Assembly (NCBI GenBank): GCA_024642265.1
Contig: JAHEBL010000004.1
Location: 1 to 64,000, forward strand
DNA length: 64,000 nucleotides
DNA from: Haliea sp.
GTDB taxonomy: Bacteria > Pseudomonadota > Gammaproteobacteria > Pseudomonadales > Halieaceae
Direction: 5' to 3'
A program made the position numbers and the translations under genes. The notes beneath the pieces are model-generated. The model had not been told where the DNA came from and did not search any database. It saw nothing but the letters and a program-made list of their open reading frames with translations. Every line of letters starts with the position of its first letter. Within the stretch, counting starts at the first letter, position 1. Positions 26,210 through 36,967 of the stretch are shown piece after piece.

Positions 26210-26782
26210 CTAGCCTTCAAAGGCCTTGCGCGGCGCTGAGACACCCTCGGATTTGGTACCCTTGAGGTAAGCCAGCATCGTGTCCGCGTCGGAGACTTCA
26301 AACGGGTCGGTGGGGCAGTTATCGCCGAAATCGCTTTCCACGAAAATCTTCTCGATCTTGCCGTCGTCGACCACCATGGAGTAGCGCCAGGAGCGCATAC
26401 CGAAGCCGACATTCGACTTGTCCACCAGCATGCCCATTTTGCGGGTAAATTCACCGTTGCCGTCGGGCAGCAGGAAAATATTCTTGTTGCCCACACTCTT
26501 GCCCCACTGGAACATCACAAATGCATCATTGACGGATACACAGATGATCTCGTCGACGCCCAGGCCCTTGAACTCCTCGTACAGTTCGTCGTAGCGTGGC
26601 AGGTGATTGGAGGAACAGGTCGGGGTGAAAGCACCGGGGAGGGAAAATACAATCACCTTCTTGCCGGCGAACAGGTCCTGGGTGGTTTTGTCTTCCCAGC
26701 GGAAGGGGTTACTGCCCTCGACCGACTCATCGCGCACGCGTGTCTTGAAGGTTACCTGGGGTACTCGTTCTACTGCAGTCAT
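26210..26782 (-). CDS. peroxiredoxin, PRX5-like (glutathione-dependent type)
   Basis: 190 residues from the ATG at 26782, which has AAGGAG upstream; extension to 26836 is out of context. The peroxidatic Cys56 lies in [20 protein letters not shown], the PRX5 signature. The [20 protein letters not shown] and [20 protein letters not shown] blocks follow. No glutaredoxin domain is fused at the C-terminus. It reduces peroxides using glutathione or glutaredoxin in the cytosol. The gene is divergent from oxyR, so peroxide induction through OxyR is likely (inference). Confidence 0.92.
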   Translation of the reverse strand: MTAVERVPQVTFKTRVRDESVEGSNPFRWEDKTTQDLFAGKKVIVFSLPGAFTPTCSSNHLPRYDELYEEFKGLGVDEIICVSVNDAFVMFQWGKSVGNKNIFLLPDGNGEFTRKMGMLVDKSNVGFGMRSWRYSMVVDDGKIEKIFVESDFGDNCPTDPFEVSDADTMLAYLKGTKSEGVSAPRKAFEG

Positions 26783-26894
26783 TTTTGACTCCTTGCGGTT
26801 GTGGGTTCTTGCCTGCGGAGCACACACCGGCCCCACTGCGGGGCCCTTAACCGGTTGCTCTCGATCCGGGGCACATCATAGGGAAGCCCGCATG

Positions 26895-26940
26895 ATATAT
26901 AAAATGGAATTTATATATTGTATTATCCGATTTTATATAT
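26895..26940. promoter_or_regulatory. AT-rich palindromic control region between oxyR and the peroxiredoxin
   Basis: In a GC-rich background, ATATATAAA (26895-26903) is mirrored by TTTATATAT (26910-26918), a perfect 9-bp inverted repeat with a 6-nt centre. TTTTATATAT recurs at 26931-26940. The divergent promoters must lie in these about 170 nt. The repeats overlap plausible -10 elements in both directions and may form an operator, but they do not match the classic OxyR ATAG-N7-CTAT spacing well. Confidence 0.5.
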
Positions 26941-26961
26941 CAGATAAAGGTGGCCAGATCC

Positions 26962-27855
26962 GTGCAAAAACTTCCGAGCGTCCGTCAGCTCCAATACTTT
27001 GTCACACTTGATGAACTGGGCCATTTTGGCCGGGCTGCGGAGGCCTGCTTCGTATCGCAGTCGGCCTTCAGCACCGCGATACAGGAGCTGGAACTTACGC
27101 TGGGGGCGCAACTGGTGGATCGCACCAACCGCCGGGTGACCATCAACAGTGTCGGCCGGGAGGTGGCGGTACAGGCGAGGATCTGCCTGCAGGAATTGCA
27201 GGATATCACGCGCCTCGCCCGCGAGCGGGAGGGCCCCCTGTCCGGCAAACTGGTGCTCGGCGTCATCCCGACCATAGGACCATTCCTGCTGCCCACGATG
27301 CTCAAGAAACTGCGTCGCACCTTCCCGAAACTGCAGTTATACCTGCGCGAGCAGCGCAGCGATGAGTTGTACGCCGGACTACAGGCGGGAAATATCGACC
27401 TGCTGCTGATGGCGCTGCCTTTTCCGCTCAAGAACGTGGAGACACAGGTACTTTTCCAGGACGGTTTTCTACTGGCCTGCCGCAGGGACACCGCACTGGT
27501 GGATCCGGCGAAGTTCAGTGTCGATGAACTCCATCCCGAGAGCGTACTGCTGCTGGAGGACGGCCACTGCCTGCGTGACCATGCGGTCTCGGCCTGCCAC
27601 ATAAGTGAACTGGACAAGGTAAACCGTTTCGCCGCATCGAGCCTCCACACCTTGCTGGAGATGGTCGAAAGTGACCTGGGCATCACCTTCATTCCAGAAA
27701 TGGCCCAGGGTTCTGCCCTGCTGCGGGGAACGCATATAGCCACGCACCCGGTGCAAAGCGCCGGCCACAGGGATATAGCCCTGATCTGGCGCAAGGGCAG
27801 CAATCACGGCGATGATTTTCGTGCGCTGGGCGATTTCATTGCCGAGAATCGCTAG
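26962..27855 (+). CDS. oxyR: OxyR, LysR-type peroxide-sensing regulator
   Basis: 297 residues from the GTG at 26962, which has AGGTGG upstream; an in-frame GTG at 26950 adds four residues but lacks a ribosome site. The N-terminus is a winged helix-turn-helix (GHFGRAAEACFVSQSAFSTA). The effector domain carries LLEDGHCLRDHAVSAC, with Cys203 and Cys212 at the same 9-residue spacing as E. coli OxyR Cys199/Cys208. That pair forms the peroxide-sensing disulfide. It likely controls the divergent peroxiredoxin and its own gene. Confidence 0.93.
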   Translation: MQKLPSVRQLQYFVTLDELGHFGRAAEACFVSQSAFSTAIQELELTLGAQLVDRTNRRVTINSVGREVAVQARICLQELQDITRLAREREGPLSGKLVLGVIPTIGPFLLPTMLKKLRRTFPKLQLYLREQRSDELYAGLQAGNIDLLLMALPFPLKNVETQVLFQDGFLLACRRDTALVDPAKFSVDELHPESVLLLEDGHCLRDHAVSACHISELDKVNRFAASSLHTLLEMVESDLGITFIPEMAQGSALLRGTHIATHPVQSAGHRDIALIWRKGSNHGDDFRALGDFIAENR

Positions 27856-27986
27856 GCCCCGGGTCCAGTGGGCCGACCATTTCTCCCGCGGTTATATTAA
27901 TGATCGTATTCAGAACCAAACGGTAGTGGCCAAGCCCCTCGACCTTTGCTTACATGGAATCGTGCCGAAGGGCATCCTTCGTTGTA

Positions 27987-28014
27987 TTGCTTCGCTGTTA
28001 TTTAAGCCTATACA
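27987..28014 (+). promoter_or_regulatory. candidate sigma-70 promoter of rmf
   Basis: TTGCTT (27987-27992), a 16-nt spacer, then TATACA (28009-28014) fit -35 and -10 boxes about 90 nt before the rmf start codon. This is read by eye; no transcript data are available. Confidence 0.4.
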
Positions 28015-28102
28015 CGTCACACCAAAACACCGCCAGCGGCCCCAGGCAGGCACTGCAGAGGGACTGCCCGGGCCCACGGCGTCTGAGACGGAGAGAGACT
28101 AT

Positions 28103-28306
28103 ATGAGAAGACAGAAGCGCGACATGAACTCCCGGGCATATGATCGGGGCTACCAGGCCGGCGTCAGCGGTCGCAGCCAGGACATCTGCCCACATACCGA
28201 AGAAGAACACCGTCAGAACTGGTTGACAGGTTGGCATGAAGGCCGCTGCGACCAGTGGGATGGATTAACCGGCGTCTCCGGGGTCCACAAGATGCGGGCG
28301 GTCTGA
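28103..28306 (+). CDS. rmf: ribosome modulation factor
   Basis: 67 residues from the ATG at 28103, with GGAGAGA 6-12 nt upstream; upstream in-frame codons are not protein-like. The sequence MRRQKRDMNSRAYDRGYQAG, then SGRSQDICPH and NWLTGWHEGRCDQW, matches E. coli RMF across its core. The basic N-terminus and GYQAG turn bind 16S rRNA near the anti-Shine-Dalgarno region. RMF drives 100S ribosome dimers and hibernation in stationary phase. The C-terminus (GLTGVSGVHKMRAV) is about 12 residues longer than in E. coli. Confidence 0.92.
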   Translation: MRRQKRDMNSRAYDRGYQAGVSGRSQDICPHTEEEHRQNWLTGWHEGRCDQWDGLTGVSGVHKMRAV

Positions 28307-28351
28307 AGCCAGGCCCATCCCCGCCACTGCTTGACACACATTAACCAGACA

Positions 28352-28378
28352 GCTGGCCGGGTTTAAGGCCCGGCTGGT
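28352..28378. terminator. hairpin between convergent rmf and GDH genes
   Basis: GCCGGG and CCCGGC pair around a 7-nt loop, extended by wobble pairs. It lies between the rmf stop (28306) and the GDH stop (28385). A bidirectional terminator is plausible from position, but no U-run follows. Confidence 0.4.
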
Positions 28379-28384
28379 ACAGCG

Positions 28385-31300
28385 TTATTTCGCGACCATA
28401 CTGCTCTGGGCCAGGTCCAGTAATTCCCGGTTAGCCACGGCAAACATGGCAAAGTCCGGGGCGACGTTGGCGTGCAACTCCGCCAGCATCTCGCGCCAGC
28501 GCTGCACCAGCAGCGCCTCCTTTTTCTCCCACTGATTTATACAACGCAGCAGGTTGAGGTCCTCGCCCATGTGCCTCAGCGCACCTATGGCGAGGGTTCT
28601 TTGTTGCCACTCCAGATCCTCGAGATAGGTATCCCTGGCCAGGGCCTGCCACTCATTCTCAACTTTACTGGACAGAATCAGTGCACTGAACCAGTCCAGC
28701 TCCAGCCGCTCACCTATGTAGAAGTACAACCTGGCAACGTCCATCAGCGGCGCGTCAGTGTCGCCGGTCGCCTGAATAATTCCGAGGGCCGTGTAGGCAT
28801 GGTCGGCGGCAGCAACGGATTGCGCCAGTTCCGGGTCGACGCCCTCCTCCACAAAATGCTGGTAAAGGGTCTCGAACTGTTCCGCCGCCCGACCCCGTAA
28901 CATGGTGGGATAGGCCTCTGCCAATTGTTCCAGCCCGCCGGCGAATCGGGCAATGCAGTCGGTGGGAGCCAGCTCGTGCCGTCGGTTGCGCAGCAGCCAA
29001 CGGGTGGCCCGCTTGACCAGGCGGATTACGCTGAGCATCATTTCCATCTGGACTCCGGAGGAGACCTGGTTGTCCAGTCCCTCAATTCGGCGCCACAGGT
29101 CGCGGATACCGTATATCTCCATGGTGGAAATGTAGGCCCTCGCCACGTCGGCTACCAACGCTCCGGTTGCGCTCTGCTGCCGCTGCATGTAACTCATGCC
29201 CATACGGTTGACTATGTCATTGGCCAATTGGGTCGCCATGATTTCCCGGTGCAGCCGGTGGGCGCGAATCTCTTCGCCATAATTATCGACCAGCTGTTGC
29301 GGAAAGGCCGACTCAACCGCGACCGCCAGGTAGGGGTCGCTGCCCAGGTCAGATTCAATCAACTGCTCCTTCAGCACCGCCTTGCTGTAGGAAACCAGCA
29401 CCGACAGTTCGGGACGGGTAAGGGCCTGCCCCCGCACCCGCCGCTCAAGCAGTTCCTCATCCGAGGGTAAAAATTCCAGGCCGCGGTTGAGGCGACCCGC
29501 CTCCTCGAAAGCACGGATGAAGCGCTGGTACTCGCCCCCGCGCTGCACCGCCTGGAATTCGGCCATACTGATGGCCTGCACCTGGTGATAGTTATTGCGC
29601 AACACCAACTCCGCTACGCTCTCCGTCATTTCAACCAACAGCGCATTGCGATGTTTTTCAGTGAGGTCACCGCGCGCGACGACAGCATTGAGCAGTATCT
29701 TTATATTTACCTCGTGGTCAGAGCAATCGACCCCGCCCGCGTTGTCAACAAAGTCGGTATTGGAGCGGCCGCCAGCCAGGCCGAACTCCACCCTTGCCAG
29801 CTGGGTCATACCGAGATTGCCGCCCTCCCCGACCACCCGACAACGCAGCTGGCTGGCGTCCACCCGCAGCCCGTCATTGGATTTGTCGCCAACGTCGGTA
29901 TGGGATTCGCTGCTGGCTTTCACATAAGTGCCGATGCCCCCGTTCCACAGCAGATCCACCGGCGCCCGCAACAGGTGTGCAATCAGTTCATTGGGCGGCA
30001 GGTGGTCGAACTCGATATCGAAGAGCGCTTTCATCTCGGGCGATATGGCAATGGACTTTGCCGCCCGGGCAAAAACACCGCCACCGGCGGAGATCAGATC
30101 CCGGTTGTAGTCCGCCCATCCGGAGCCGGGCAATTCGAACAGTCGCTGGCGCTCGACAAAGCTGCTGGCCGCGTCGGGCTCCGGGTCAATAAAAATATGC
30201 ATGTGATTGAAGGCCGCCACCAGCCTGATATGTTCGGAAAGCAGCATGCCATTGCCAAAGACGTCGCCCGCCATATCACCGATGCCCACCACGGTGAAGT
30301 CGCTGCTCTGCACGTCCACACCCATTTCCCTGAAATGACGCTGCACCGACACCCAGGCACCGCGGGCGGTGATGCCCATTTTCTTGTGGTCGTAGCCCGC
30401 ACTGCCGCCGGAGGCGAAGGCATCACCCAGCCAGAAACCGTATTCTGCGGAAATAGCATTGGCGATGTCCGAGAAGCTCGCCGTACCCTTGTCAGCGGCA
30501 ACGACCAGATAGGGATCCTCGTCATCCTTGGCAACCACATGACGCGGCCGTTCGACACCTTGCGCCGTGCGATTGTCGGTAATATCCAGCAGGGCCCGCA
30601 CATACATCTGGTAGCAGGCAATACCCTCCTTCTGGATTTCATCACGTGTCATATCGGCGCGCAGCTGGCGCGCCACAAAGCCGCCCTTGGCCCCCACTGG
30701 CACGATAACCGCATTTTTCACCTGCTGTGCCTTTACCAGGCCCAGCACCTCGGTGCGGTAATCCTCGAGTCGATCGGACCAGCGCAGCCCCCCCCTGGCG
30801 ACCTTGCCTCCGCGCAGGTGAACGCCCTCCACGCGGGGAGAGTACACGTAGATTTCATACAGTGGCACCGGCTGGGGTATGCCTGGAATATCCCCGGGCC
30901 TGAGCTTGAAGGAGATATAGTCCTTGAGCGATCCGTCCGTCGCTTCCTGGAAAAAGTTGGTGCGCAAGGTCGCTTTTATCAACAGCACAAACTGGCGAAT
31001 AATCCGGTCCTCTCCGAGATTCTCTACCTGTTCGAGGGAATCCAGGATGCGCTGCTCAACCGCCTGCTCGCGCTGTGCCCGCCAGTCGTCATCTCCCTCA
31101 AATACCGGCGAGAAACGGGTGAGAAACAACTCGACAATACAGCCGGTTATCTGCAGATGATGGGCCAGTGTCTCCGCGATATACTCGACACTGAAAGGAA
31201 AACGCACTTGTCGAAGATAGCGGGCATAGGCCCGCAGCAAGGCTATCTCCCGCCAGTTCAGTCGTGTGCCTATCAACAGGCGATTGAATGAATCGTTCTC

Positions 31301-33235
31301 CGCCTTGCCGAACCAGATCAGGGAGAATGCATCCTCGAACTCAGGCTTTACCTCATCCATTACGATGTTATGGGACAGAGCATAGATCAGGGTAAATTCC
31401 TGTATCCAGTACACGCTGCCGTCGGTGCCGCGCACACCATAGGGCCGTTCCGTCATGACCCGCAGCCCGAGATTCTCCAGAATCGGCAGCACGTCGGACA
31501 AGGGCAGGCTCTCACCGCTGTGGTAGAGGCGCAGGCGTAGCATTTCCCCGCCTTCTTCCACCAGGCGGTACAGGCTCATGGTCAGTTCCTCACCATTTCT
31601 CAGGCGCAGGAGCTGCTTGATGTCCAGCACGGCAACCCTGGGGTCAAAGTCGTCGCGATAGCCGGGTGGAAAACCCGCGGCCAGCTCGCGGACATAACTC
31701 TCGCCGTTTTCCTCGCCAAACTCCTCGATCAGGCGGATACGCAGGCGGTCTTCCCAGGCCAGGGTAGCCTGGATAATCTGGTCCTCGATCTCGCCGGCAT
31801 CATATTCCACCGTGCTGCCGGGGGTGACGCGCAGGACAAAGTGACAGCGCACCAGAATCGACTCGGAAAAGTGCGTGGTAAACTCCGCTTCCTCCGCATT
31901 GAATGCTTCGCACAAAATGCGTTCGATTTTCTCTCGCTGTTCCGTTGTGTAGCGGTCGCGCGGGATATAGACCATGCAGTTGATGAACTTGCTGTGCGGG
32001 TCCCTGCGCACGAACAGGCGGGTCTGGCGCCGCTCCTGTATGCGGTTGACCGAGGTCACCGTGTCATACAGCTCCTGGATACTCGACTGGAACAGCTCGT
32101 CCCGCGGGAACAATTCCAGCACCCGAACCAGTTCCCGGCTTTCGTGATCTGACGCATCGAGGCTGGACATTTCCATTATCCGCTCCACCTTGCGCCGCAG
32201 GATCGGAATCAGTTTGGGATTCATGGTATAGACGGAGGATGTGTAAAGACCGATAAAACGATGCTGGCCGACCAGGATACCGGCGTCATCGAATACCTTG
32301 ACCTCGACATAGTCCGGATAGGTCAGGCGGTGCACCCGTGAACGCTGGCGCGATTTGGAGAAACTCAGCTGCCTCCGGCGCAGGTCCTCCGCGGAGATAT
32401 GCTCGAGGTCAGCCATGAGATCCTCGGCGCCGCGGCTGTTGCGGTGGCGCAGGGTACCCAGGCTGGCCTCCTCTGCCACAAATACCCGCTGGCTCGGGGT
32501 GCCGGCACCCTGTACCTCCAGGTACTCATAACCGAGCATCGTCATATGCGCGTCGCGCAGCCACTCGATGAAAGCCGCGGCTTCCTCACGCAGCTCGACA
32601 TCGACACACTCGCTGCCACGAATCTGGCTCTCAACTTCCTGCAGTCGCTCACCCATGGCGGGGAAATCGTCTACGACCAGCCCGACCTCCTCCAGTATTT
32701 CCGCGAGGGTCTGTCGCAATTCCTCCAGCTCGGTCGGGTTGGAATGGCGGCCAATCTCAAAATACAGGACCGCTTCCTCCGGAGTACCGCTGTTTACCCC
32801 CTCCTCGTCGGTCAACAGGGCGAGCAGTTCGCGCGCCTCGTTGCGCCTGATGGCAAGGTTGGAACTGGCAATACTGTGGATCGTCAGATTGCGCCGGTTC
32901 AGTTCACCCCGCACCGATGCCGTACAGAACGGAATACCACGACACAAAACAGCCACCACCGTGTATTTGCTCTCCCAGCCATGGGTCTGGATTTCCGGGT
33001 TGAAGATGCGGATCTTGGGCGTGGTGTCGGGCCAGGAGTGCATAAAGCGCAGCAGACCGTAAAGGCAGCCATAGAGATTCTCCACCGAGCGCTCACGCAT
33101 GTCCTCGGCGGGAAACCGGCCGTAGAACGCGGCCGCGAGATTGTGCAATGAGGTCCGGTCAGCTTCGTCCGCCTTGCTGTCGATACGCTGGCCGAGCTCT
33201 GTGAGAATACTTTTTTTCAGTGTATCCCAGATCAT
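28385..33235 (-). CDS. gdhB: NAD-specific glutamate dehydrogenase (about 180 kDa class)
   Basis: 1616 residues, the length of the giant NAD-GDH class (L-180) known from Streptomyces and Pseudomonas. A long N-terminal region with ACT-like regulatory segments precedes a catalytic core near residues 700-1200. The core has VARGGLRWSDRLEDYRTEVL, KNAVIVPVGAKGGF and GIGDMAGDVFGNGMLL. A helical C-terminal domain follows. The enzyme oxidatively deaminates glutamate to 2-oxoglutarate with NAD and usually serves amino-acid catabolism. It is monocistronic, with a 327-nt divergent gap upstream shared with the moxR operon. Confidence 0.93.
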   Translation of the reverse strand: MIWDTLKKSILTELGQRIDSKADEADRTSLHNLAAAFYGRFPAEDMRERSVENLYGCLYGLLRFMHSWPDTTPKIRIFNPEIQTHGWESKYTVVAVLCRGIPFCTASVRGELNRRNLTIHSIASSNLAIRRNEARELLALLTDEEGVNSGTPEEAVLYFEIGRHSNPTELEELRQTLAEILEEVGLVVDDFPAMGERLQEVESQIRGSECVDVELREEAAAFIEWLRDAHMTMLGYEYLEVQGAGTPSQRVFVAEEASLGTLRHRNSRGAEDLMADLEHISAEDLRRRQLSFSKSRQRSRVHRLTYPDYVEVKVFDDAGILVGQHRFIGLYTSSVYTMNPKLIPILRRKVERIMEMSSLDASDHESRELVRVLELFPRDELFQSSIQELYDTVTSVNRIQERRQTRLFVRRDPHSKFINCMVYIPRDRYTTEQREKIERILCEAFNAEEAEFTTHFSESILVRCHFVLRVTPGSTVEYDAGEIEDQIIQATLAWEDRLRIRLIEEFGEENGESYVRELAAGFPPGYRDDFDPRVAVLDIKQLLRLRNGEELTMSLYRLVEEGGEMLRLRLYHSGESLPLSDVLPILENLGLRVMTERPYGVRGTDGSVYWIQEFTLIYALSHNIVMDEVKPEFEDAFSLIWFGKAENDSFNRLLIGTRLNWREIALLRAYARYLRQVRFPFSVEYIAETLAHHLQITGCIVELFLTRFSPVFEGDDDWRAQREQAVEQRILDSLEQVENLGEDRIIRQFVLLIKATLRTNFFQEATDGSLKDYISFKLRPGDIPGIPQPVPLYEIYVYSPRVEGVHLRGGKVARGGLRWSDRLEDYRTEVLGLVKAQQVKNAVIVPVGAKGGFVARQLRADMTRDEIQKEGIACYQMYVRALLDITDNRTAQGVERPRHVVAKDDEDPYLVVAADKGTASFSDIANAISAEYGFWLGDAFASGGSAGYDHKKMGITARGAWVSVQRHFREMGVDVQSSDFTVVGIGDMAGDVFGNGMLLSEHIRLVAAFNHMHIFIDPEPDAASSFVERQRLFELPGSGWADYNRDLISAGGGVFARAAKSIAISPEMKALFDIEFDHLPPNELIAHLLRAPVDLLWNGGIGTYVKASSESHTDVGDKSNDGLRVDASQLRCRVVGEGGNLGMTQLARVEFGLAGGRSNTDFVDNAGGVDCSDHEVNIKILLNAVVARGDLTEKHRNALLVEMTESVAELVLRNNYHQVQAISMAEFQAVQRGGEYQRFIRAFEEAGRLNRGLEFLPSDEELLERRVRGQALTRPELSVLVSYSKAVLKEQLIESDLGSDPYLAVAVESAFPQQLVDNYGEEIRAHRLHREIMATQLANDIVNRMGMSYMQRQQSATGALVADVARAYISTMEIYGIRDLWRRIEGLDNQVSSGVQMEMMLSVIRLVKRATRWLLRNRRHELAPTDCIARFAGGLEQLAEAYPTMLRGRAAEQFETLYQHFVEEGVDPELAQSVAAADHAYTALGIIQATGDTDAPLMDVARLYFYIGERLELDWFSALILSSKVENEWQALARDTYLEDLEWQQRTLAIGALRHMGEDLNLLRCINQWEKKEALLVQRWREMLAELHANVAPDFAMFAVANRELLDLAQSSMVAK

Positions 33236-33562
33236 ATATTATTTTATCTCCGTCGACCGGTGCCACATTCACCCGTCCCATCGCGGGCCGCCGCGGCGGG
33301 CGGCCTGCAAGTAAAAACGCTGTGAAATGGCGCACCGGGGTCCTAGTAACCAGTGCGTATATTCTAGCCCAATCCCATTACCTTGTTACTCAATAACCGG
33401 AACTTTTGCTGCCGCTGCCAGTCATAGCACTCGCCCGGGCGCGCAGGGGCTGAAACACACTGCATTGAGCGAATGGCTGGGCTACTATACTGACCCTCCG
33501 CAACCCGTCACACAGAGTGAGACGGGCCAGCGGCATAATTGCAGAGAAACCCCGGAGTAAAT
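33236..33562. promoter_or_regulatory. divergent intergenic region between GDH and moxR
   Basis: This 327-nt stretch has no convincing gene; small open frames in it lack ribosome sites. It must hold both divergent promoters. A GC hairpin at 33283-33308 (10-bp stem with one G-U, 6-nt loop) lies about 50 nt upstream of the GDH start and could be in its leader. The moxR ribosome site GGAG is at 33553-33556. Confidence 0.5.
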
Positions 33563-34519
<957 letters not shown>

Positions 34520-34521
34520 GG

Positions 34522-35460
34522 ATGCGCCTTGCGGATGTGACTACCCCGGCCCGCGGCGCCTACGTGGCACTGGAGGACCTGATCGCCCTGCGGTTCCCCG
34601 CGCGGCAATTGCGCCTGGGCCGGCGCAACCGGGCGCTGAGCGTGCTGGCCGGCCCCAACAAATCGAATTTCCGCGGCCGCGGTATTGATTTCGAGGAAGT
34701 CCGCAGTTACCAACCCGGCGACGACATTCGCAGTATCGACTGGCGGGTCACCGCCCGCACCGGCAGCGCACATACCAAGTTGTTCCGCGAGGAACGCGAA
34801 CGCCCGGTACTGGTTGCCGTCGACCAGCGCAGCAGCATGTTTTTCGGTTCCAGCCACTGCTTCAAGTCAGTGCTTGCGGCGCAACTGTCCAGCCTGCTCG
34901 CCTGGAGCGCACTGGATGCCGGCGACCGGGTGGGCGGACTGGTCTTCAACGGCGCCAGCCACCAGGAAATCCGGCCGCGACGCAGTCGCAAAACCGTGCT
35001 GGCTCTGTTATCACAGGTCGCAAAGTACAACCGCGCGCTACCTCTTGCCGCGCCCGCCGACACCGGGTTTAACGAGATACTGGGCAATCTGCGCCGCATC
35101 GTACGCCCGGGCAGCAGTCTTTTTATTGTCAGCGACTTCCGCGGCGCCCAGGACGAGCAGGCCCGTGAGCAGCTGTTCCAGATGGCCCAGCATATCGAGA
35201 TAACCGCCATCGCCTGCACTGACCCGCTGGAGTCCGAACTGCCCAGGGCGGGTCGCTATGCGGTGACTGATGGCAGGGCGCGCAGCGAACTGGATACGGC
35301 CGACACTGGACTGCGCAGGAGCTACAGCGAACGTGCCCGCCAGCGCAGCGAGCTGCTGTCGCGGGATCTTTTGCGCCTTGGCATTCCCATGCTGCGTGCG
35401 CAGACTGACCAGGCGCCCTTCAGTTTGCTCCAGCAATTCTACGGAGACCCGCGCCGGTGA
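34522..35460 (+). CDS. DUF58 domain protein
   Basis: 312 residues, starting 2 nt after moxR. The DUF58 signature is strong: GRGIDFEEVRSYQPGDDIRS then IDWRVTARTG and KLFREERERPVLVAVDQRSS. The last part begins a degenerate VWA-like fold. DUF58 proteins always accompany MoxR and are thought to be its partners; biochemical function is not settled. No transmembrane segment is seen. It overlaps the DUF4381 gene by 4 nt. Confidence 0.9.
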   Translation: MRLADVTTPARGAYVALEDLIALRFPARQLRLGRRNRALSVLAGPNKSNFRGRGIDFEEVRSYQPGDDIRSIDWRVTARTGSAHTKLFREERERPVLVAVDQRSSMFFGSSHCFKSVLAAQLSSLLAWSALDAGDRVGGLVFNGASHQEIRPRRSRKTVLALLSQVAKYNRALPLAAPADTGFNEILGNLRRIVRPGSSLFIVSDFRGAQDEQAREQLFQMAQHIEITAIACTDPLESELPRAGRYAVTDGRARSELDTADTGLRRSYSERARQRSELLSRDLLRLGIPMLRAQTDQAPFSLLQQFYGDPRR

Positions 35461-35933
35461 ACCCACAGGACCCGCTGGCCGCTCTGCATCCACTGAGGGA
35501 GCCATTAGCTGTTGGCTGGTGGCCACCCGCTCCCGGCTGGTGGCTGCTGGCGGCACTGCTAATGGCCGCGCTGCTGGTGTTGGCCTGGTACGCACTGCGG
35601 CGCTATCGCGCCAATGCCTACCGTCGCAGGGCGCTGGCACGACTCGAACAGCTGGCCGCCCTCCATCAGCAACAGCCTGACCCGCAGCAGTTGCTGGCCG
35701 AGACCAATGCCCTGCTCAAAAGCGTGGCCCTGCTGGCCTACCCCCGGCGGGAAGTAGCTGCAAGCAGCGGCGCCGCCTGGCTGGCCTTTCTCAACAGCGG
35801 CGTCGCGCCATCGGAACAGTTTCCCGACGTGTTTGTCTCCGGGGCTTACCAGCCGAACTGCACTGATATCGATACAGACCAGGTGCTGCGCGCCGCATCG
35901 AACTGGATACAACGCCATGAGGCGGCACAATGA
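35457..35933 (+). CDS. DUF4381 domain membrane protein
   Basis: 158 residues from a GTG that overlaps the DUF58 stop. One N-terminal transmembrane helix (WWLLAALLMAALLVLAWYAL) follows the short motif DPLAALHPLREPLAVGWWPP. The cytoplasmic part is helical, with LLAETNALLKSVALLAYPRR, as in DUF4381 proteins of Bat-type operons. It probably anchors the MoxR/DUF58 module to the membrane near the VWA proteins (inference). It overlaps the next VWA gene by 4 nt. Confidence 0.85.
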   Translation: MNPQDPLAALHPLREPLAVGWWPPAPGWWLLAALLMAALLVLAWYALRRYRANAYRRRALARLEQLAALHQQQPDPQQLLAETNALLKSVALLAYPRREVAASSGAAWLAFLNSGVAPSEQFPDVFVSGAYQPNCTDIDTDQVLRAASNWIQRHEAAQ

Positions 35934-36967
35934 TTGAATGGATCTGGCCCTGGATGCTGGCACTGGCACCCCTGCCGTGGCTGGTGCAGAGGCTGGTACC
36001 GGCGGCCAACAGCCAGGAGCCGGCACTGCAGGCACCGTTTTTCGAGGAATGGCGGCAACTCAGTGCTGACGGTGAAACCCGCCGCAGTGCGGGCCGCAGG
36101 TTGCCGGCAGCCGCCCTGTGGCTGATCTGGCTCCTGCTGTTGCTCGCCGCCGCGCGACCGACCTGGGTTGGAGATGCCATCGAACTGCCCAACAGCGGCC
36201 GCGACCTGATGCTCGCGGTCGATATTTCAGGTTCCATGCAAATAGAGGATATGCAGCAGGCCCAGACCCTGGTGCCCCGTATCGCAGCGGTTAAAAAGGT
36301 GGGGGCCGACTTCATCGCCCGCCGCAGCGGCGATCGCCTTGGCCTGATCCTGTTTGGCACCAACGCCTATGTCCAGTCCCCGCTGAGTTTTGACACCAGC
36401 ACTGTCGAACGCTTCCTGCAAGAGGCGCAGATCGGTTTCGCCGGCCAGGACACTGCCATTGGCGATGCCATCGGCCTGGCGGTAAAGCGGCTCAGGGAGC
36501 GCCCGTCCGAGAGCCGCGTGCTGGTCCTGCTGACCGACGGGCAGGATACCGCGAGTTCGGTAAGCCCCCAGGACGCCGCGCAGCTGGCCAGGGAACTCGG
36601 TATTCGGATTTACACGATAGGCATCGGGGCGGACAGAATGACGCTACCCGGCTTGTTCGGCTCCAGCTTCGGCAGTCGCCAGGTCAATCCCTCGGCGGAG
36701 CTCGATGAGGCGGGCTTGCAAGAAATTGCAAAGCTCACCGGCGGTCAGTATTTCCGCGCGCGCAACCCCCAGGAGCTGGCCACTATCTACCAGCTGCTGG
36801 ATCAACTGGAACCCGTGGAGCAGGAGGTGGTCTCCTACCGACCCCGCCAGGCACTCGGCTACATTCCCCTGCTGCTTGCCCTGCTGGTGAGTTTCAGCCT
36901 AGCCCTGCGACAGCTGTTGCGCACCGCCCGCTGGAACAGGGTTCCGACCATGAGGGAGGCGCAGTGA
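35930..36967 (+). CDS. VWA domain membrane protein (BatA-like)
   Basis: 345 residues. Transmembrane helices lie near residues 1-20 and 60-80 (WLIWLLLLLAAARPTWVG), and a third near the C-terminus (YIPLLLALLVSFSLAL). The von Willebrand A domain between them has an intact MIDAS, LAVDISGSMQIED, plus LVLLTDGQDTAS. It binds a divalent metal and protein partners on the periplasmic or cytoplasmic face; topology is not fixed by sequence. The layout matches BatA of the aerotolerance operon. Confidence 0.9.
   Translation: MIEWIWPWMLALAPLPWLVQRLVPAANSQEPALQAPFFEEWRQLSADGETRRSAGRRLPAAALWLIWLLLLLAAARPTWVGDAIELPNSGRDLMLAVDISGSMQIEDMQQAQTLVPRIAAVKKVGADFIARRSGDRLGLILFGTNAYVQSPLSFDTSTVERFLQEAQIGFAGQDTAIGDAIGLAVKRLRERPSESRVLVLLTDGQDTASSVSPQDAAQLARELGIRIYTIGIGADRMTLPGLFGSSFGSRQVNPSAELDEAGLQEIAKLTGGQYFRARNPQELATIYQLLDQLEPVEQEVVSYRPRQALGYIPLLLALLVSFSLALRQLLRTARWNRVPTMREAQ

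Noticed and set aside
29585-31291. 568-codon open frame on the plus strand inside the GDH gene
   Set aside because: Antisense shadow of the NAD-GDH catalytic core; composition is not protein-like and no motif is seen.
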